A stretch of DNA of 64,000 nucleotides from positions 310,001 to 374,000 of the forward strand of contig JAKAFP010000004.1 of the NCBI GenBank assembly GCA_021825925.1, read 5' to 3'. The translations under genes and the position numbers were made by a program. The notes below the pieces were generated by a model. It made no database searches. It was not told the DNA's origin and saw nothing but the letters and a program-made list of their open reading frames with translations. Source of the DNA: Chloroflexota bacterium (GTDB taxonomy: Bacteria; Chloroflexota; Anaerolineae; Anaerolineales; Anaerolineaceae). Positions 1-8,968 of the stretch are shown here, one piece after another; positions within the stretch are counted from its first letter, which is position 1, and each line of letters opens with the position of its first letter.

Positions 1-2385
1 GCTCACGCTTCTGCCATCGGCGGCCGTTACCTTACGATCTTTAACCGTGAATTGGGTGCCCTTCGGCAGTTCAAGCATCACGGCGGCCTGTTCTTGTAGT
101 TGATCCTTGATCAGTTTGGCGGCCTTTAACACGGCGTATCCGCTAATGTAAGTGGTGCTGCTGGCATAGGCACCCTTGTCAAAGGGGGTGAAATCCGTGT
201 CGGAAGAATAGACAATGATGTCATCCAGCGGGATGCCCAATTCTTCGGCGGCGATCTGTCCAAGGATGGTGTCTGATCCGGTGCCCAGGTCCGTGGCGCC
301 GATCATCAAGTTGAACGACCCGTCGTCATTCATTTTCAGGGTAGCAGAGGCCATATCCAGGTCGGCGATACCGCTGCCGTGCATCGAGATGGCAAAACCG
401 ATGCCCTTGCGGATCGGTCCGCTCTGGTTCTTATACTTCGCACGTTTCGCTTGGTAGTCAGTGGCTTTCGCGCCGATATCCACGCACTCGGCAATGCCGC
501 TGGTGGTCAGGGTCTGTTCAACCCCTTCGCGTCCCTCACCCAATTTCTTGGAGAGATTCATCGCATCACCGACCTTGAGCCAGTTCCGGCGTTTGAATTC
601 CACCACATCCAGCCCAAGTTTATCGGCAATTTCTTCCATCAATACTTCAATAGCGTACTCGCACTGCATCGCACCGTATCCGCGGAAAGCGCCGGCAGGG
701 GGTGTGTTGGTGTAAACCACATCGCAGTTGAAACGGATATTATCCGGGTTATACAGGGTCAATCCTTTGAAGCCGCCGACCATGTTGACGGTCAGTGCGT
801 GGCAACCATAAGCGCCGGTATCGCCGATCAAATTCAGTTCGGCTGCGCTGACGCGGTCACCCTTGACACCGATCTTGTAGCGGATGACCATGGCGTGCCG
901 GCTGCGGGAGCTGGTGAATTCCTGGGTGCGGGTGTAAACCATCTTGACCGGTCTGCGGGTCTTGAGCGTCAGATGGGCACACAGGTCTTCAAGGATCATT
1001 TCCTGTTTGTTGCCAAAGCCTCCGCCGATGCGTGGTTTGATCACGCGGATCTTCTTGACCGGCAATCCGATCAACGGCGCCACCATGCGGCGCACGTGGA
1101 AGGGCACCTGGGTGCTGGTGCGCAGCACCAGGCGGTCATCTTCATCCAGGTAGGAGATGCACACGTGCGGTTCGAGATGCACATGCTGCTGTTTGGGGGT
1201 GTGATATTCACCTTCGAAGATATGATCGGCTTCGCCAAAGGCTTTTTCAATGTTGCCATAATCCGCTTCAATGTGGCAGACCACGTTGCGTTTGGCATCA
1301 AAAATGCCTTCAGTGTCTTTTTCAGCATGCACCATCGGCGCCCCGGGTTTTAAGGCTTCTTCGGGGTCAATGATGGCGGGTAATACTTCATAATCCACTT
1401 CGATCAGGCTGAGTGCCTGTTCGGCGATCTCGATACTCTCGGCGGCCACCACGGCGACCCGGTCGCCAACATGCCGCACCACATTATCCAGGCTGACCTG
1501 GTCGTAGGGCAGCGGCTGCGGATAGCTTTGTCCGCCGGTGGCGTACTTAATGCGCGGAACGTCTTTGTATGTCAACACGGCGTGCACACCGGGCAGGGCG
1601 CGCGCCTTGCTGGCGTCAATATTGCGGATGTTGGCGCTGGCATGCGGACTGGTCAACAGTGCGCCGTAAAGCATGCCTTCCATGTGGATATCACCGGCGA
1701 AAACGGGTTTGCCCTGTGCCAGTTTTTTGCCATCCACTTTGGTCTCGGCCTGGCCGACCACCGCTTTGAGCGGCATTTCGGCGGGGGTCAATACCAGCGG
1801 CGGCAGCGGAAGATGCTCCGTCTCGCGGCGGTAAAACGCTTCGGGAAGGTTGATCTGGGTCGCATCTTTGGGCAAAACACCTTCAAGATGCGTATAAAGC
1901 TCAGGGGTCTCGCCACGCAGGTAGGCCGCAGCCCGTTGAACGGCGGCAACACCACGTACGTAGCCTGTACAGCGGCAGATGACGTTGTTGATCGCCTTGC
2001 GGATCTCGTCTTCGTTGGGGTTTGGATTGCGGTCGAGAAAAGCTTTGACGGTCAAGATTTGAGCGGGGGTGCAGAATCCGCATTGGATGGCGCCGGTTTC
2101 AAGGAACGCACGTTGGATCGGGTGCATCTCGCCGTCCTTGCTCAACCCTTCCACAGTGGTGATCTCCGCGCCCTGGACATCCAGGGCTTTGGTGTGGCAG
2201 CTTTTGATCGGCTTGCCATTCACCAGCACCGTACACACACCACAAGATTTGGTATCGCAGCCTGATTTAACGCTAAAGTAGGATGCCGAACGCAGTGCAT
2301 CCAACAGACTTTCATCCTGCCCCACCATCAACGTCTTGGCTTCCTGATTGATCGTGACCTTTAATTCGGATTTTGAGTCTGACAT
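1..2385 (-). CDS. Molybdenum hydroxylase with fused [2Fe-2S] and Mo-cofactor domains (aldehyde oxidoreductase Mop / xanthine dehydrogenase family), partial
   Basis: The reading frame is open from an ATG at 2385 (AGGAG ribosome site about 10 nt upstream) to the window edge, so about 795 codons are present and the C-terminus is missing. Residues 1-85 form a plant-type [2Fe-2S] domain with ligands C43, C48, C51 and C63. Residues 95-150 form the second [2Fe-2S] domain with C99, C102, C134 and C136. The rest is the xanthine dehydrogenase a/b hammerhead and molybdopterin-binding region. No FAD domain lies between them. This order is that of the Desulfovibrio Mop aldehyde oxidoreductases (about 900 aa), which oxidise aldehydes or purines with water as oxygen donor. 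The substrate cannot be told from sequence. XdhC lies divergently 200 bp away, which fits maturation of this enzyme. Confidence 0.9.
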   Translation of the reverse strand, partial: MSDSKSELKVTINQEAKTLMVGQDESLLDALRSASYFSVKSGCDTKSCGVCTVLVNGKPIKSCHTKALDVQGAEITTVEGLSKDGEMHPIQRAFLETGAIQCGFCTPAQILTVKAFLDRNPNPNEDEIRKAINNVICRCTGYVRGVAAVQRAAAYLRGETPELYTHLEGVLPKDATQINLPEAFYRRETEHLPLPPLVLTPAEMPLKAVVGQAETKVDGKKLAQGKPVFAGDIHMEGMLYGALLTSPHASANIRNIDASKARALPGVHAVLTYKDVPRIKYATGGQSYPQPLPYDQVSLDNVVRHVGDRVAVVAAESIEIAEQALSLIEVDYEVLPAIIDPEEALKPGAPMVHAEKDTEGIFDAKRNVVCHIEADYGNIEKAFGEADHIFEGEYHTPKQQHVHLEPHVCISYLDEDDRLVLRTSTQVPFHVRRMVAPLIGLPVKKIRVIKPRIGGGFGNKQEMILEDLCAHLTLKTRRPVKMVYTRTQEFTSSRSRHAMVIRYKIGVKGDRVSAAELNLIGDTGAYGCHALTVNMVGGFKGLTLYNPDNIRFNCDVVYTNTPPAGAFRGYGAMQCEYAIEVLMEEIADKLGLDVVEFKRRNWLKVGDAMNLSKKLGEGREGVEQTLTTSGIAECVDIGAKATDYQAKRAKYKNQSGPIRKGIGFAISMHGSGIADLDMASATLKMNDDGSFNLMIGATDLGTGSDTILGQIAAEELGIPLDDIIVYSSDTDFTPFDKGAYASSTTYISGYAVLKAAKLIKDQLQEQAAVMLELPKGTQFTVKDRKVTAADGRSVS

Positions 2386-2472
2386 GAGATTCAGTTCTCC
2401 TGATAAATTGAATTGGCTTGCTGGAATTGGGTGAGTAATGCTCTTTTCAACAACTTTATTAATTACATCTCA

Positions 2473-2500
2473 ATTATACCGGGAATCCCCTTCAAAACAA
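2473..2500 (-). promoter_or_regulatory. Probable sigma-70 promoter of the Mo-hydroxylase gene
   Basis: On the minus strand a perfect TATAAT (2478-2473) is preceded by TTGTTT (2500-2495) with 16 bp between them, about 90 bp upstream of the ATG at 2385. A short inverted repeat, TTGTC-T-GACAA (2504-2514), sits just upstream and could bind a regulator of the divergent pair. Confidence 0.5.
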
Positions 2501-2587
2501 TAGTTGTCTGACAAACAGGAAATCCTTGACAAGTTGATGTAAAATGAGATTCTTGATCGAAAGGGTATTCCTGAAAGAGGTATTCGA

Positions 2588-3661
2588 ATGCGTGAAATTG
2601 CCGAAGACATCAAAAAATGGAAGAACCAGAATAAGGCTGTGGCCATTGCCACCATCGTAAAAGCGAATGGCTCCCCCATGCGTCCCATTGGATCGAAAAT
2701 GGCGGTCACCACCGATCAACAGATCACGGGATCGGTGACCGGCGGCTGCATAGAGGGCGCTGTTTACGACGAATCGCAGGAAGTGTTGGCAAGCGGTAAA
2801 ACCAAAATGCTGCGCTACGGCGTGGTCAGCGAGGAGCGACCCTGGGAGATCGGTCTGAGCTGCGGCAGCTCTTTGAGTGTTTTTGTTGAATCCCTGCAGA
2901 CGCCGGAATGGCAGCAGACATACACCCCCATCATGGATGTTCTGGAGAAGAACGAGCTGCTGGCCTGCGTCACGCTTTTGGACGGTGCAAATGCCGGGTC
3001 AAAACTGCTGGTCTGGCCGGATGGTCACACCCAGGGCACCCTTGGCAGCCCCGAGCTGGAGAAAGCAGGCCGCGATGCCGGTCTTAATCAATTGATTACT
3101 CGCGACCCCAAAGCCGTCAAGTTGAGTGAAGAGGTAGAGGCTTTTGTGGATATCTTCATTCCTCCTGCCCGGTTGGTCATTGTGGGCGCGGGGCACATCG
3201 GCATCCCCCTGGTGGGGCTGGCCAAGGTGCTTGGTTTTCACACCATAGTGTTGGACCCCCGCTCCGCCTATGCCACCCGCGAACGCTTCCCCGATGCGGA
3301 CGAATTGATCCTTGAGTGGCCTTCTGAAGCCATCGAAAAGTTGATTCCCGATCAGGCCACGTTTATCGCGGTGGTCAGCCATGACGACAAGTTGGATAAC
3401 CCTGCTCTGGCTGCGGCTTTGAAAAGCAATGCCGCCTATGTGGGAGTGCTCGGCACCAAACGCAATGTGCCCAAGCGCCTGGATGCCCTGCGTGAATTGG
3501 GTGTCACGGAAGAACAGTTAGCCCGCCTGCATGCTCCCATCGGTCTTGAGATCGGAGCAGTTCAGCCTGAGGAGATCGCACTGGCCGTGCTCTCTGAGAT
3601 CGTCGCCGTACATCACGGTCTGGAACGTCAGGGCGAGGTCCGCCAGAAATCCATCCTCTAG
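2588..3661 (+). CDS. xdhC: XdhC/CoxI family molybdenum hydroxylase maturation protein
   Basis: 357 aa, the usual length of two-domain XdhC/CoxI proteins. The N-terminal XdhC_CoxI domain carries the conserved GGCIEG motif (about residue 55). The C-terminal Rossmann domain carries VIVGAGHIGIPL (about residue 197) and VLGTKRN (about residue 293). Family members bind the molybdenum cofactor, promote its sulfuration and hand it to xanthine dehydrogenase-type enzymes. It is divergent from the Mop-like subunit at 1-2385, its likely client. TTGACA at 2526-2531 is a -35 candidate, but no good -10 follows at 17 bp. The ATG follows GAAAGAGG closely. Confidence 0.92.
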   Translation: MREIAEDIKKWKNQNKAVAIATIVKANGSPMRPIGSKMAVTTDQQITGSVTGGCIEGAVYDESQEVLASGKTKMLRYGVVSEERPWEIGLSCGSSLSVFVESLQTPEWQQTYTPIMDVLEKNELLACVTLLDGANAGSKLLVWPDGHTQGTLGSPELEKAGRDAGLNQLITRDPKAVKLSEEVEAFVDIFIPPARLVIVGAGHIGIPLVGLAKVLGFHTIVLDPRSAYATRERFPDADELILEWPSEAIEKLIPDQATFIAVVSHDDKLDNPALAAALKSNAAYVGVLGTKRNVPKRLDALRELGVTEEQLARLHAPIGLEIGAVQPEEIALAVLSEIVAVHHGLERQGEVRQKSIL

Positions 3662-3680
3662 AACTTATGAGTGTCTTGAA

Positions 3681-3710
3681 AAAAGGTCAACCTTGATGGG
3701 TTGATCTTTT
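3681..3710. terminator. Bidirectional hairpin terminator
   Basis: A 12 bp stem (AAAAGGTCAACC with GGTTGATCTTTT, one G-T pair) and 6 nt loop is followed by CTTTTATTTT on the plus strand. It lies between the convergent xdhC (ends 3661) and methyltransferase (ends 3714) genes. Confidence 0.75.
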
Positions 3711-3713
3711 CTT

Positions 3714-4550
3714 TTATTTTGCAATGGACCAGTAGATCAAGGCGGAGCGCCGGCTGCCAGGCCAGATGTATTGATCATCTTGTTTGATCAATCGGCGGTG
3801 CAGAAGGTCAGTCAGGTAATCATCATGCTCGCTTTTTTCAAGCAGCCCCATGCGCTCCTTGATCTCATGCAGGGCGGATTCCTCACTGTCACAGGAAATA
3901 AAATGCTGTCGGTCAGATTCTTCAAAGCGCACATTGGCGCTGATGCCCATTTGCAGCAGTATGTTGTAGGCGATGGTGAAATTGGGAGAGTCGTGCGGTT
4001 GATTCCAGATGTGGCGGCAGGCTTCGGTGATCAGCCCATCCAGCGACGGCGCGCGGATCAGGAGGAAACACATTTTTGTGGCACATTCGGTCATGCGAGT
4101 TACAAATTTCACAAAATCTTCACACTCATACATGGCATGCGAGCTGAAAACATAATCATGCGCCGCCACGCTGGCCAGCGGCCATTTTTCGGTAACGATC
4201 TCAATATTGCTGGCCTTTGCTTCGTGGATGTTTTCCAACAGCACTTCGCGCATCGCGGCTGATGGTTCCACGGCAGTGACCTTTTGCATGGTTTTTGCAA
4301 ACAACAGCGTCCAGGCGCCGGTACCGGCGCCTATATCTATGAGAGTTGAATCCGGTTGAACGGTCTCAAACACAAACTGGCGTGAGACATCCGGCTTGGC
4401 CCATTTGTTTTTCACGCGGTGGTCATACTGGCGCGCCTGAGAGAGCCAGTAATCCGAGTCGCCGGGGGCTTCAATGCTTTTCTTCTGATTCTTTCGTTTG
4501 ACCTCAACCAGTTCCTTCCACAGCGCAACCCAGTCTGTGATCGTTTGCAT
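3714..4550 (-). CDS. Class I SAM-dependent methyltransferase
   Basis: 278 aa. The SAM-binding motif I reads LIDIGAGTGAWTLLFA (about residues 90-105), followed by an acidic strand end (TAVEPSAAM), both typical of class I Rossmann methyltransferases. The N-terminal 60 residues are charged and contain YWLSQARQYDHRVKNKW, which may be a substrate-binding cap. The substrate is not apparent. It is convergent with xdhC and divergent from moeA, so it is probably a single-gene unit. A link to molybdenum cofactor biology is suggested only by position. Confidence 0.8.
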   Translation of the reverse strand: MQTITDWVALWKELVEVKRKNQKKSIEAPGDSDYWLSQARQYDHRVKNKWAKPDVSRQFVFETVQPDSTLIDIGAGTGAWTLLFAKTMQKVTAVEPSAAMREVLLENIHEAKASNIEIVTEKWPLASVAAHDYVFSSHAMYECEDFVKFVTRMTECATKMCFLLIRAPSLDGLITEACRHIWNQPHDSPNFTIAYNILLQMGISANVRFEESDRQHFISCDSEESALHEIKERMGLLEKSEHDDYLTDLLHRRLIKQDDQYIWPGSRRSALIYWSIAK

Positions 4551-4714
4551 GCCTGCTCCAAATGCTGATATATTCTCAAGTGTGGTTCCGCTTGATTTTA
4601 CATTCCTTTATTAGATTTGCGTCTTAATGAAAGTAACTCAAAAAACATGCTTTTCGTGGTTATTTCGGCTAGAATTAAAAGACTTGGAATTTAATGACTT
4701 TCGAGAGGCACATC

Positions 4715-5968
4715 ATGACTGACTTATTACCTGTACGAGAAGCCCAGGAAAGGATTCTGGGGGTCATCAAATCAAGAGGATCGGAAACCTGCAAGGCGGA
4801 ACTCGCCTACCATCGGGTTCTGGCTGAAAACATTTCTTCACCCCTCGCCCTGCCACCTTTCAACAACTCTTCCATGGATGGATACGCCGTACGCAGCGAT
4901 GAGATCAGTGGTGCTTCATCGGCTTCACCTGTGACCCTGCCCGTCAGTCTGGATATTCCCGCCGGTTACACCCAACAAGGCGTCCTGGCCAGGGGAACCG
5001 CCGCACGCATTCTGACCGGTGCCCCCATCCCCGAAGGCGCGGATGCGGTCATCCCAGTTGAAGACACAGACCAATATAAGAAACCGCAGACCGGCCCCAT
5101 GCAGACCTCGGTCAGCTTTTATAAAGCCGCCAAACCAGGCGACAACCTACGCCGCGCCGGCGAGGATGTGCAGCTCGGCCAGTTGGTGCTTGAGAAAGGC
5201 CGACGCCTTCTGCCCCAGGATGTGGGGGTATTGGTATCACTGGGAATCCGCGAAATACAGGTATACAAGAAACCACGCATCGCCCTGTTTTCTTCCGGGG
5301 ATGAGTTACTGCTCCCCGGCCAACCCATGGCACCCGGCAAGATCTACGATTCCAACACCTACGTGTTGACGGGCCTGTTAGAAGACGCCGGTGCAGAGGT
5401 CATTCGTCTCGGCGTCGCACATGACAACCCCGAGAGTGTTAAGAACACCCTCGACCAGGTGCTGCAAAACCCGCCAGATCTGATCGTCGGTTCGGCCGGT
5501 GTCAGCGTGGGTGCTTTTGATTACGTCCGTGAAGTGATCGAAGCCAACGGCAGTCTCTCGTTTTGGCGGGTGAACATGCGTCCTGGTAAACCTGTGGCTT
5601 TTGGCAATTACAAAGGTATCCCCTTCATCGGTCTGCCAGGCAATCCGGTTTCCGCCTACATTGGCGCACTGGTGTTCGTGCTGCCCATTATACGTAAATT
5701 GCACGGACTGCCACCCTTTACACAGAAGGTTGTTCAGGCCGTGCTTGATGAGCCGCTCAGTTCACCTGACGGACGCGAGAGCTTTTATCGCGGCGTCCTC
5801 AGTAAAGTGGATGGTGTTTATCATGCCCGCCTGACCGGACATCAAGGCTCGGGCAACCTCTTCTCACTCGTTCAGGCCAATGCATTGTTGGTCGTCCCCG
5901 CAGGGGTCAATCGCATCTCTGCCGGCGAGACCCTTTCCGCCTGGATATTGGACCCTGAGCTGAAATAA
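4715..5968 (+). CDS. moeA: Molybdopterin molybdenumtransferase MoeA
   Basis: 417 aa from the ATG at 4715, chosen because GAGAGG stands 6 nt upstream; an in-frame ATG at 4694 lacks a ribosome site. Domain order is MoeA N-terminal (NNSSMDGYAVRSDE near residue 50, RILTGAPIPEGADAVIP near residue 98), the MoCF/MPT-binding domain (DLIVGSAGVSVGAFDYV near 255; GLPGNPVSAYIG near 310) and the C-terminal barrel. The enzyme inserts molybdate into adenylylated molybdopterin, the last common step of cofactor synthesis. Its place near xdhC, yqeC and the Mo-hydroxylase subunit fits supply of cofactor to that enzyme. Confidence 0.93.
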   Translation: MTDLLPVREAQERILGVIKSRGSETCKAELAYHRVLAENISSPLALPPFNNSSMDGYAVRSDEISGASSASPVTLPVSLDIPAGYTQQGVLARGTAARILTGAPIPEGADAVIPVEDTDQYKKPQTGPMQTSVSFYKAAKPGDNLRRAGEDVQLGQLVLEKGRRLLPQDVGVLVSLGIREIQVYKKPRIALFSSGDELLLPGQPMAPGKIYDSNTYVLTGLLEDAGAEVIRLGVAHDNPESVKNTLDQVLQNPPDLIVGSAGVSVGAFDYVREVIEANGSLSFWRVNMRPGKPVAFGNYKGIPFIGLPGNPVSAYIGALVFVLPIIRKLHGLPPFTQKVVQAVLDEPLSSPDGRESFYRGVLSKVDGVYHARLTGHQGSGNLFSLVQANALLVVPAGVNRISAGETLSAWILDPELK

Positions 5969-5984
5969 TTTTCCTCCTAAAAAA

Positions 5985-6015
5985 AAGAGCATGACACTAC
6001 ATATGTCATGCTCTT
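5985..6015 (-). terminator. Rho-independent terminator of the toxin-antitoxin operon
   Basis: A perfect 12 bp stem (AAGAGCATGACA with TGTCATGCTCTT) has a 7 nt loop. On the minus strand it is followed by eight T residues, so it ends the 6712-6033 operon. It may also end moeA on the plus strand. Confidence 0.88.
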
Positions 6016-6032
6016 AAAGGAACTGTTGACTA

Positions 6033-6362
6033 TTACTCTTTCCCCTTCTTAATTCGTTCTTGCAACATCGTGTAAACTTTTTCATCTTCACGAACAGAAA
6101 TTATAATTAATCTTATAACCCCTTCTTGCTCAACCAGTTTGTAGACGACTCGAATCCCCAACTTCAACAATTTAATCTTTAAGTAGCCAGACAAGTTAGA
6201 AATTGCCTGGTTTCCAAGCGGTTTTCCGTAACCGCCCTCAGTATTCGGTAATGGATTTTCAGAGACCTTTCTGATCGCTTTTAAAACTTGTATCCTTTGT
6301 GAATGATCTAGTTCACTCAAATCATTATTGGCGAGTTTGGTGTACTCAATACTCCACGCCAT
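6033..6362 (-). CDS. ParE/RelE-superfamily toxin
   Basis: 109 aa. It has the compact RelE/ParE pattern: an N-terminal strand (WSIEYTKLANNDL), two helices, a basic LKIKLLKLGIRVVYKLV segment and a C-terminal IIISVREDEKVYTML strand. Members are mRNA interferases or gyrase inhibitors; which applies here is not decided by sequence. Its ATG overlaps the stop codon of the upstream antitoxin gene (TAATG), the usual translationally coupled arrangement. The block is AT-rich compared with moeA, suggesting transfer. Confidence 0.85.
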   Translation of the reverse strand: MAWSIEYTKLANNDLSELDHSQRIQVLKAIRKVSENPLPNTEGGYGKPLGNQAISNLSGYLKIKLLKLGIRVVYKLVEQEGVIRLIIISVREDEKVYTMLQERIKKGKE

Positions 6363-6712
6363 TATTCAATTTCCACATCTTCTGCGTTATCAAGATCTGA
6401 GTCTGAGATATTATGGAGTTCCATCACCTGTTCTTGAGAAAGGAAATCATCTTTTTCAGTATTTTTCATTCGGCGTTCGGCTTCAAAGAATAAAGCGTAA
6501 TCTTCCAACAGCTCTACCATTTCGTCATACTGCGCCGGTTCAACGATGACTCCCACGCGGACATTATTCTTCAGCACTGCTTTAACACCTGTCGCTTTAA
6601 CCTCATCAAATATTTTATTGGCTTCACCACGATTAAATCGTGTGATTGGAATAATTTGATTCATCATATTTTTTAGGGATAAATTTTTTTCAATTGCCAT
6701 CTCTAACCTCAT
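6362..6712 (-). CDS. Phd/YefM-type antitoxin
   Basis: 116 aa. The segment IIPITRFNRGEANKIFDEV followed by KAVLKNNVRVGVIVEP (residues 19-58) is the Phd/YefM DNA-binding fold, which normally represses its own promoter and neutralises the cognate toxin through an acidic C-terminal tail. That tail is present (SDSDLDNAEDVEIE). It is the first gene of the operon with the toxin. The ATG at 6712 has AGGA 9 nt upstream; an in-frame ATG at 6700 is an alternative start. Confidence 0.82.
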   Translation of the reverse strand: MRLEMAIEKNLSLKNMMNQIIPITRFNRGEANKIFDEVKATGVKAVLKNNVRVGVIVEPAQYDEMVELLEDYALFFEAERRMKNTEKDDFLSQEQVMELHNISDSDLDNAEDVEIE

Positions 6713-6737
6713 TTTGATATTTCCTGTATTTCATCAT

Positions 6738-6766
6738 ATTATAGATCATTTTTAGATATATATCTA
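6738..6766 (-). promoter_or_regulatory. Toxin-antitoxin promoter with overlapping palindromic operator
   Basis: On the minus strand TATAAT (6743-6738) lies 26 bp upstream of the antitoxin start. A perfect 14 bp palindrome, TAGATATATATCTA (6753-6766), covers the -35 position. A further half-site (TAGATATAT) follows near 6775. This is the expected layout for autorepression by the Phd/YefM antitoxin. Confidence 0.5.
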
Positions 6767-6969
6767 CTTATTTATAGATATATTTATCGTTATATTAGTT
6801 AATATTTCCTTACCTATCTTGTAAGAACCAACTTGTTTACAAAAAGGATGTCATGTGATGATCGAAATCTCCATAACTAGCAACCTCGGCCATATTGAGG
6901 ATTCACTTTTATATTGAGTTAGAAAACTTACTCTTACCAAAAGAATTCATTATCTAATACCCGCTTATA

Positions 6970-7302
6970 TTAATGAATTCGGCTCAACTTGTCACTCGCA
7001 AGCCGATTTAAGCTGATTCCTGCTTCAAGTGCTTCAAGAGCCAACTCTTTGTGCAGCTCAGGCGGAATGCGGACCATAAAACGGCCACTGTATTTTTTTG
7101 TTGCCACAGGTTCAGGGATTTCTTCACCATTGGATTTCATGTCGGCCACTACTTCCGCCACCATTTGACGAATTCCATTTAAAGCAGAATCCTGGTCAGA
7201 AGCAAGCCAGCTTAAACTTGGAAACTCAGAACATAGCCCCAAGTATTCGTTATCGTCAACAGACCAGGTTACCCTGTAAGTGTAATAATCATTTTTCAAC
7301 AT
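6970..7302 (-). CDS. hicB: HicB-family antitoxin
   Basis: 110 aa. The N-terminal half (YTYRVTWSVDDNEYLGLC, then SALNGIRQMVAEVVADM) is the partly degraded RNase-H-like fold of HicB. The C-terminus (KYSGRFMVRIPPELHKELA, ISLNRLASDKL) is a ribbon-helix-helix DNA-binding domain of the HicB type. It overlaps the preceding hicA by 14 nt on the minus strand, so the two are co-transcribed toxin first, as is common for hicAB. The 257 nt between this module and the ParE/Phd module are AT-rich and hold no gene. Confidence 0.85.
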   Translation of the reverse strand: MLKNDYYTYRVTWSVDDNEYLGLCSEFPSLSWLASDQDSALNGIRQMVAEVVADMKSNGEEIPEPVATKKYSGRFMVRIPPELHKELALEALEAGISLNRLASDKLSRIH

Positions 7303-7549
7303 TATCTTTATCCTCCAACTTTTTAATCGCCAATAAGACTTGATTCACCTGATAATGCTTTGCCATACCATTATCATTTTGAATATTTACTCGTGGGTCA
7401 CCTCGCCAGGGCGTTTTATAGATTCTATGGCTGCTCGCAGTCTGTCTAGGTTTTCCAAAATAATGCTCGCAGACTTTGCAAAGGTTAAAAAAGCTGATTC
7501 CTTTCGGATTCCGTTTCATCAACTCAATTATTTCTTTGATCTTTGTCAT
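7289..7549 (-). CDS. hicA: HicA-family toxin
   Basis: 86 aa from the ATG at 7549; a TTG at 7585 would add 12 residues, and neither start has a strong ribosome site. The double-stranded RNA-binding-like HicA fold is indicated by SHRIYKTPWRGDPRVNIQN, where the histidine of the SHRIY motif is at the position of the catalytic histidine in HicA mRNA interferases, and by AKHYQVNQVLLAIKKLE at the end. It forms a module with the downstream hicB. Upstream, GAATTCTTA occurs twice on the plus strand (7595-7603 and 7641-7649), a possible autoregulatory site. Confidence 0.78.
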   Translation of the reverse strand: MTKIKEIIELMKRNPKGISFFNLCKVCEHYFGKPRQTASSHRIYKTPWRGDPRVNIQNDNGMAKHYQVNQVLLAIKKLEDKDNVEK

Positions 7550-7787
7550 AATAATAACGATACCACTATTGATACTATAATTCAAGCTTTTTCAGAATTC
7601 TTACAATTTACTTTCATGGGAAACATTTATTTTTTAAGATGAATTCTTAGAGTACCAGATTTGACTTTCATCACGCCCATTTTGTGACGATTCCAGTTGC
7701 TTTTTGTGTTCAGGAGTGATACACTCTACATACTCAATTATTGAATAGTCAAAGATTGAGTTGTACTTCACTCTTAAGGAGAACTTC

Positions 7788-8942
7788 ATGAACAGCAAAA
7801 GAATCCTGATCGTCGCCTTACTTATCACCATGTTGGCCGTCAGCGCCTGCGCAAAGCAGACCCCCGCGCCAACTGCGGAACCCACCGCCCTACCCGCCGC
7901 CACTGAAACAGCCGCCCCGACCGCCGCCCCCACGGAAGCCCCAACCGGTTTCACCGTCACCGACGCCCTCGGACGCACCATCACCTTCGAAAAAGCCCCT
8001 CAGCGCATTGTGCTGACAGGCAAAGCCCTCTTCATGGTCGCGGACGCCATCTACCTCTTCCCTGAGGCCGGAAACAGCATTGTCGCCGTAGGCGCCACCA
8101 ACCAGGGTAAAAGCAACTTCCTACCCATGATTGATGCCACTTACGATACCAAGACCCTGCTTGACAGCAACGCCGGCGCCGAACAGATCGCCGCTGAAAA
8201 ACCCGATCTGGTGATCATGAAATCCATGAACGCCGAAAAACTGGGTGCCCCCATCGAAGCCCTCGGCATCCCCGTGGTGTACCTCGATTTCGAAACCGCG
8301 GACCAGTATCAGCGCGACCTGGCCACCTTGGGTCAGCTCTTCCAGAACCCTGCCAGAGCCGAAGAACTGGCTGCCTGGTACCAGGGCAAGGTGGATGCTG
8401 TCACCTCCACCCTTTCATCCCTGACTGCCGAACAGAAACCCAGAACGCTGCTGCTCTACTACTCTGACAAAGACGGCACCATCGCGTTCAACGTCCCGCC
8501 CATGGGCTGGATGCAGACCTACCTGATCCAGACCGCCGGCGGCACCCCGGTGTGGGAAGACGCCAACCCCGGCAAAGGCTGGACCACCGTCAACCTCGAA
8601 CAGATCGCCGCATGGAACCCTGAAGACATCTTCATTGTCTCTTACTTCGTGCCTGTCAATGATGTGGTCGCCAAGTTGAAAGCCGATCCCCAATGGATGC
8701 TGCTGGATGCCGTCAAGAATAACAAGCTGTATGGTTTCGCCACCGATGTTTACAGTTGGGACCAGCCGGACTCCCGCTGGCCTCTCGGCCTGGGTTGGGT
8801 TGCCGCCAAACTGCATCCCGATCTCTTCCCCGGCTACGACGCCACCGCCGAAGCCAAAGCCTTCTACAAGGATCTCTACGGCATGGACGACGCCGCCTTT
8901 GAAGCCAACATCCTGCCCCTTTTCACAGGCGATATTAAGTAA
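7788..8942 (+). CDS. Iron-siderophore/cobalamin/metal-chelate ABC transporter substrate-binding lipoprotein
   Basis: 384 aa from the ATG at 7788 (AAGGAG 6 nt upstream). The signal peptide ends in the lipobox AVSAC (Cys about residue 22), followed by a proline/threonine/alanine-rich linker to about residue 55. The mature part is a type III periplasmic-binding fold (FTVTDALGRTITF, APQRIVL, EQIAAEKPDLVIM, TLLLYYSD), found in BtuF/FepB-like proteins. No permease or ATPase gene is adjacent, so it either serves a transporter elsewhere or is an orphan. The DUF364 gene just downstream belongs to a family that often accompanies such transporters. Substrate could be a siderophore, corrinoid, molybdate or tungstate chelate. 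Confidence 0.85.
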   Translation: MNSKRILIVALLITMLAVSACAKQTPAPTAEPTALPAATETAAPTAAPTEAPTGFTVTDALGRTITFEKAPQRIVLTGKALFMVADAIYLFPEAGNSIVAVGATNQGKSNFLPMIDATYDTKTLLDSNAGAEQIAAEKPDLVIMKSMNAEKLGAPIEALGIPVVYLDFETADQYQRDLATLGQLFQNPARAEELAAWYQGKVDAVTSTLSSLTAEQKPRTLLLYYSDKDGTIAFNVPPMGWMQTYLIQTAGGTPVWEDANPGKGWTTVNLEQIAAWNPEDIFIVSYFVPVNDVVAKLKADPQWMLLDAVKNNKLYGFATDVYSWDQPDSRWPLGLGWVAAKLHPDLFPGYDATAEAKAFYKDLYGMDDAAFEANILPLFTGDIK

Positions 8943-8968
8943 GACGTAACGGCCTCTTCTGAGACCGC

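Noticed and set aside
379..1353. Long plus-strand ORF antisense to the Mo-hydroxylase gene (also 1471-2265)
   Set aside because: These are shadows of the minus-strand gene, which carries clear [2Fe-2S] and Mo-cofactor motifs; the plus-strand translations show no domain.
7634..7789. Minus-strand ORF of about 51 aa (MKFSLRVKYNSIFDY start, ending QIWYSKNSS)
   Set aside because: The protein text looks plausible, but its start overlaps the start of the plus-strand lipoprotein gene, there is no ribosome site, and I recognise no family. It could be a gene remnant; not supported enough to call.
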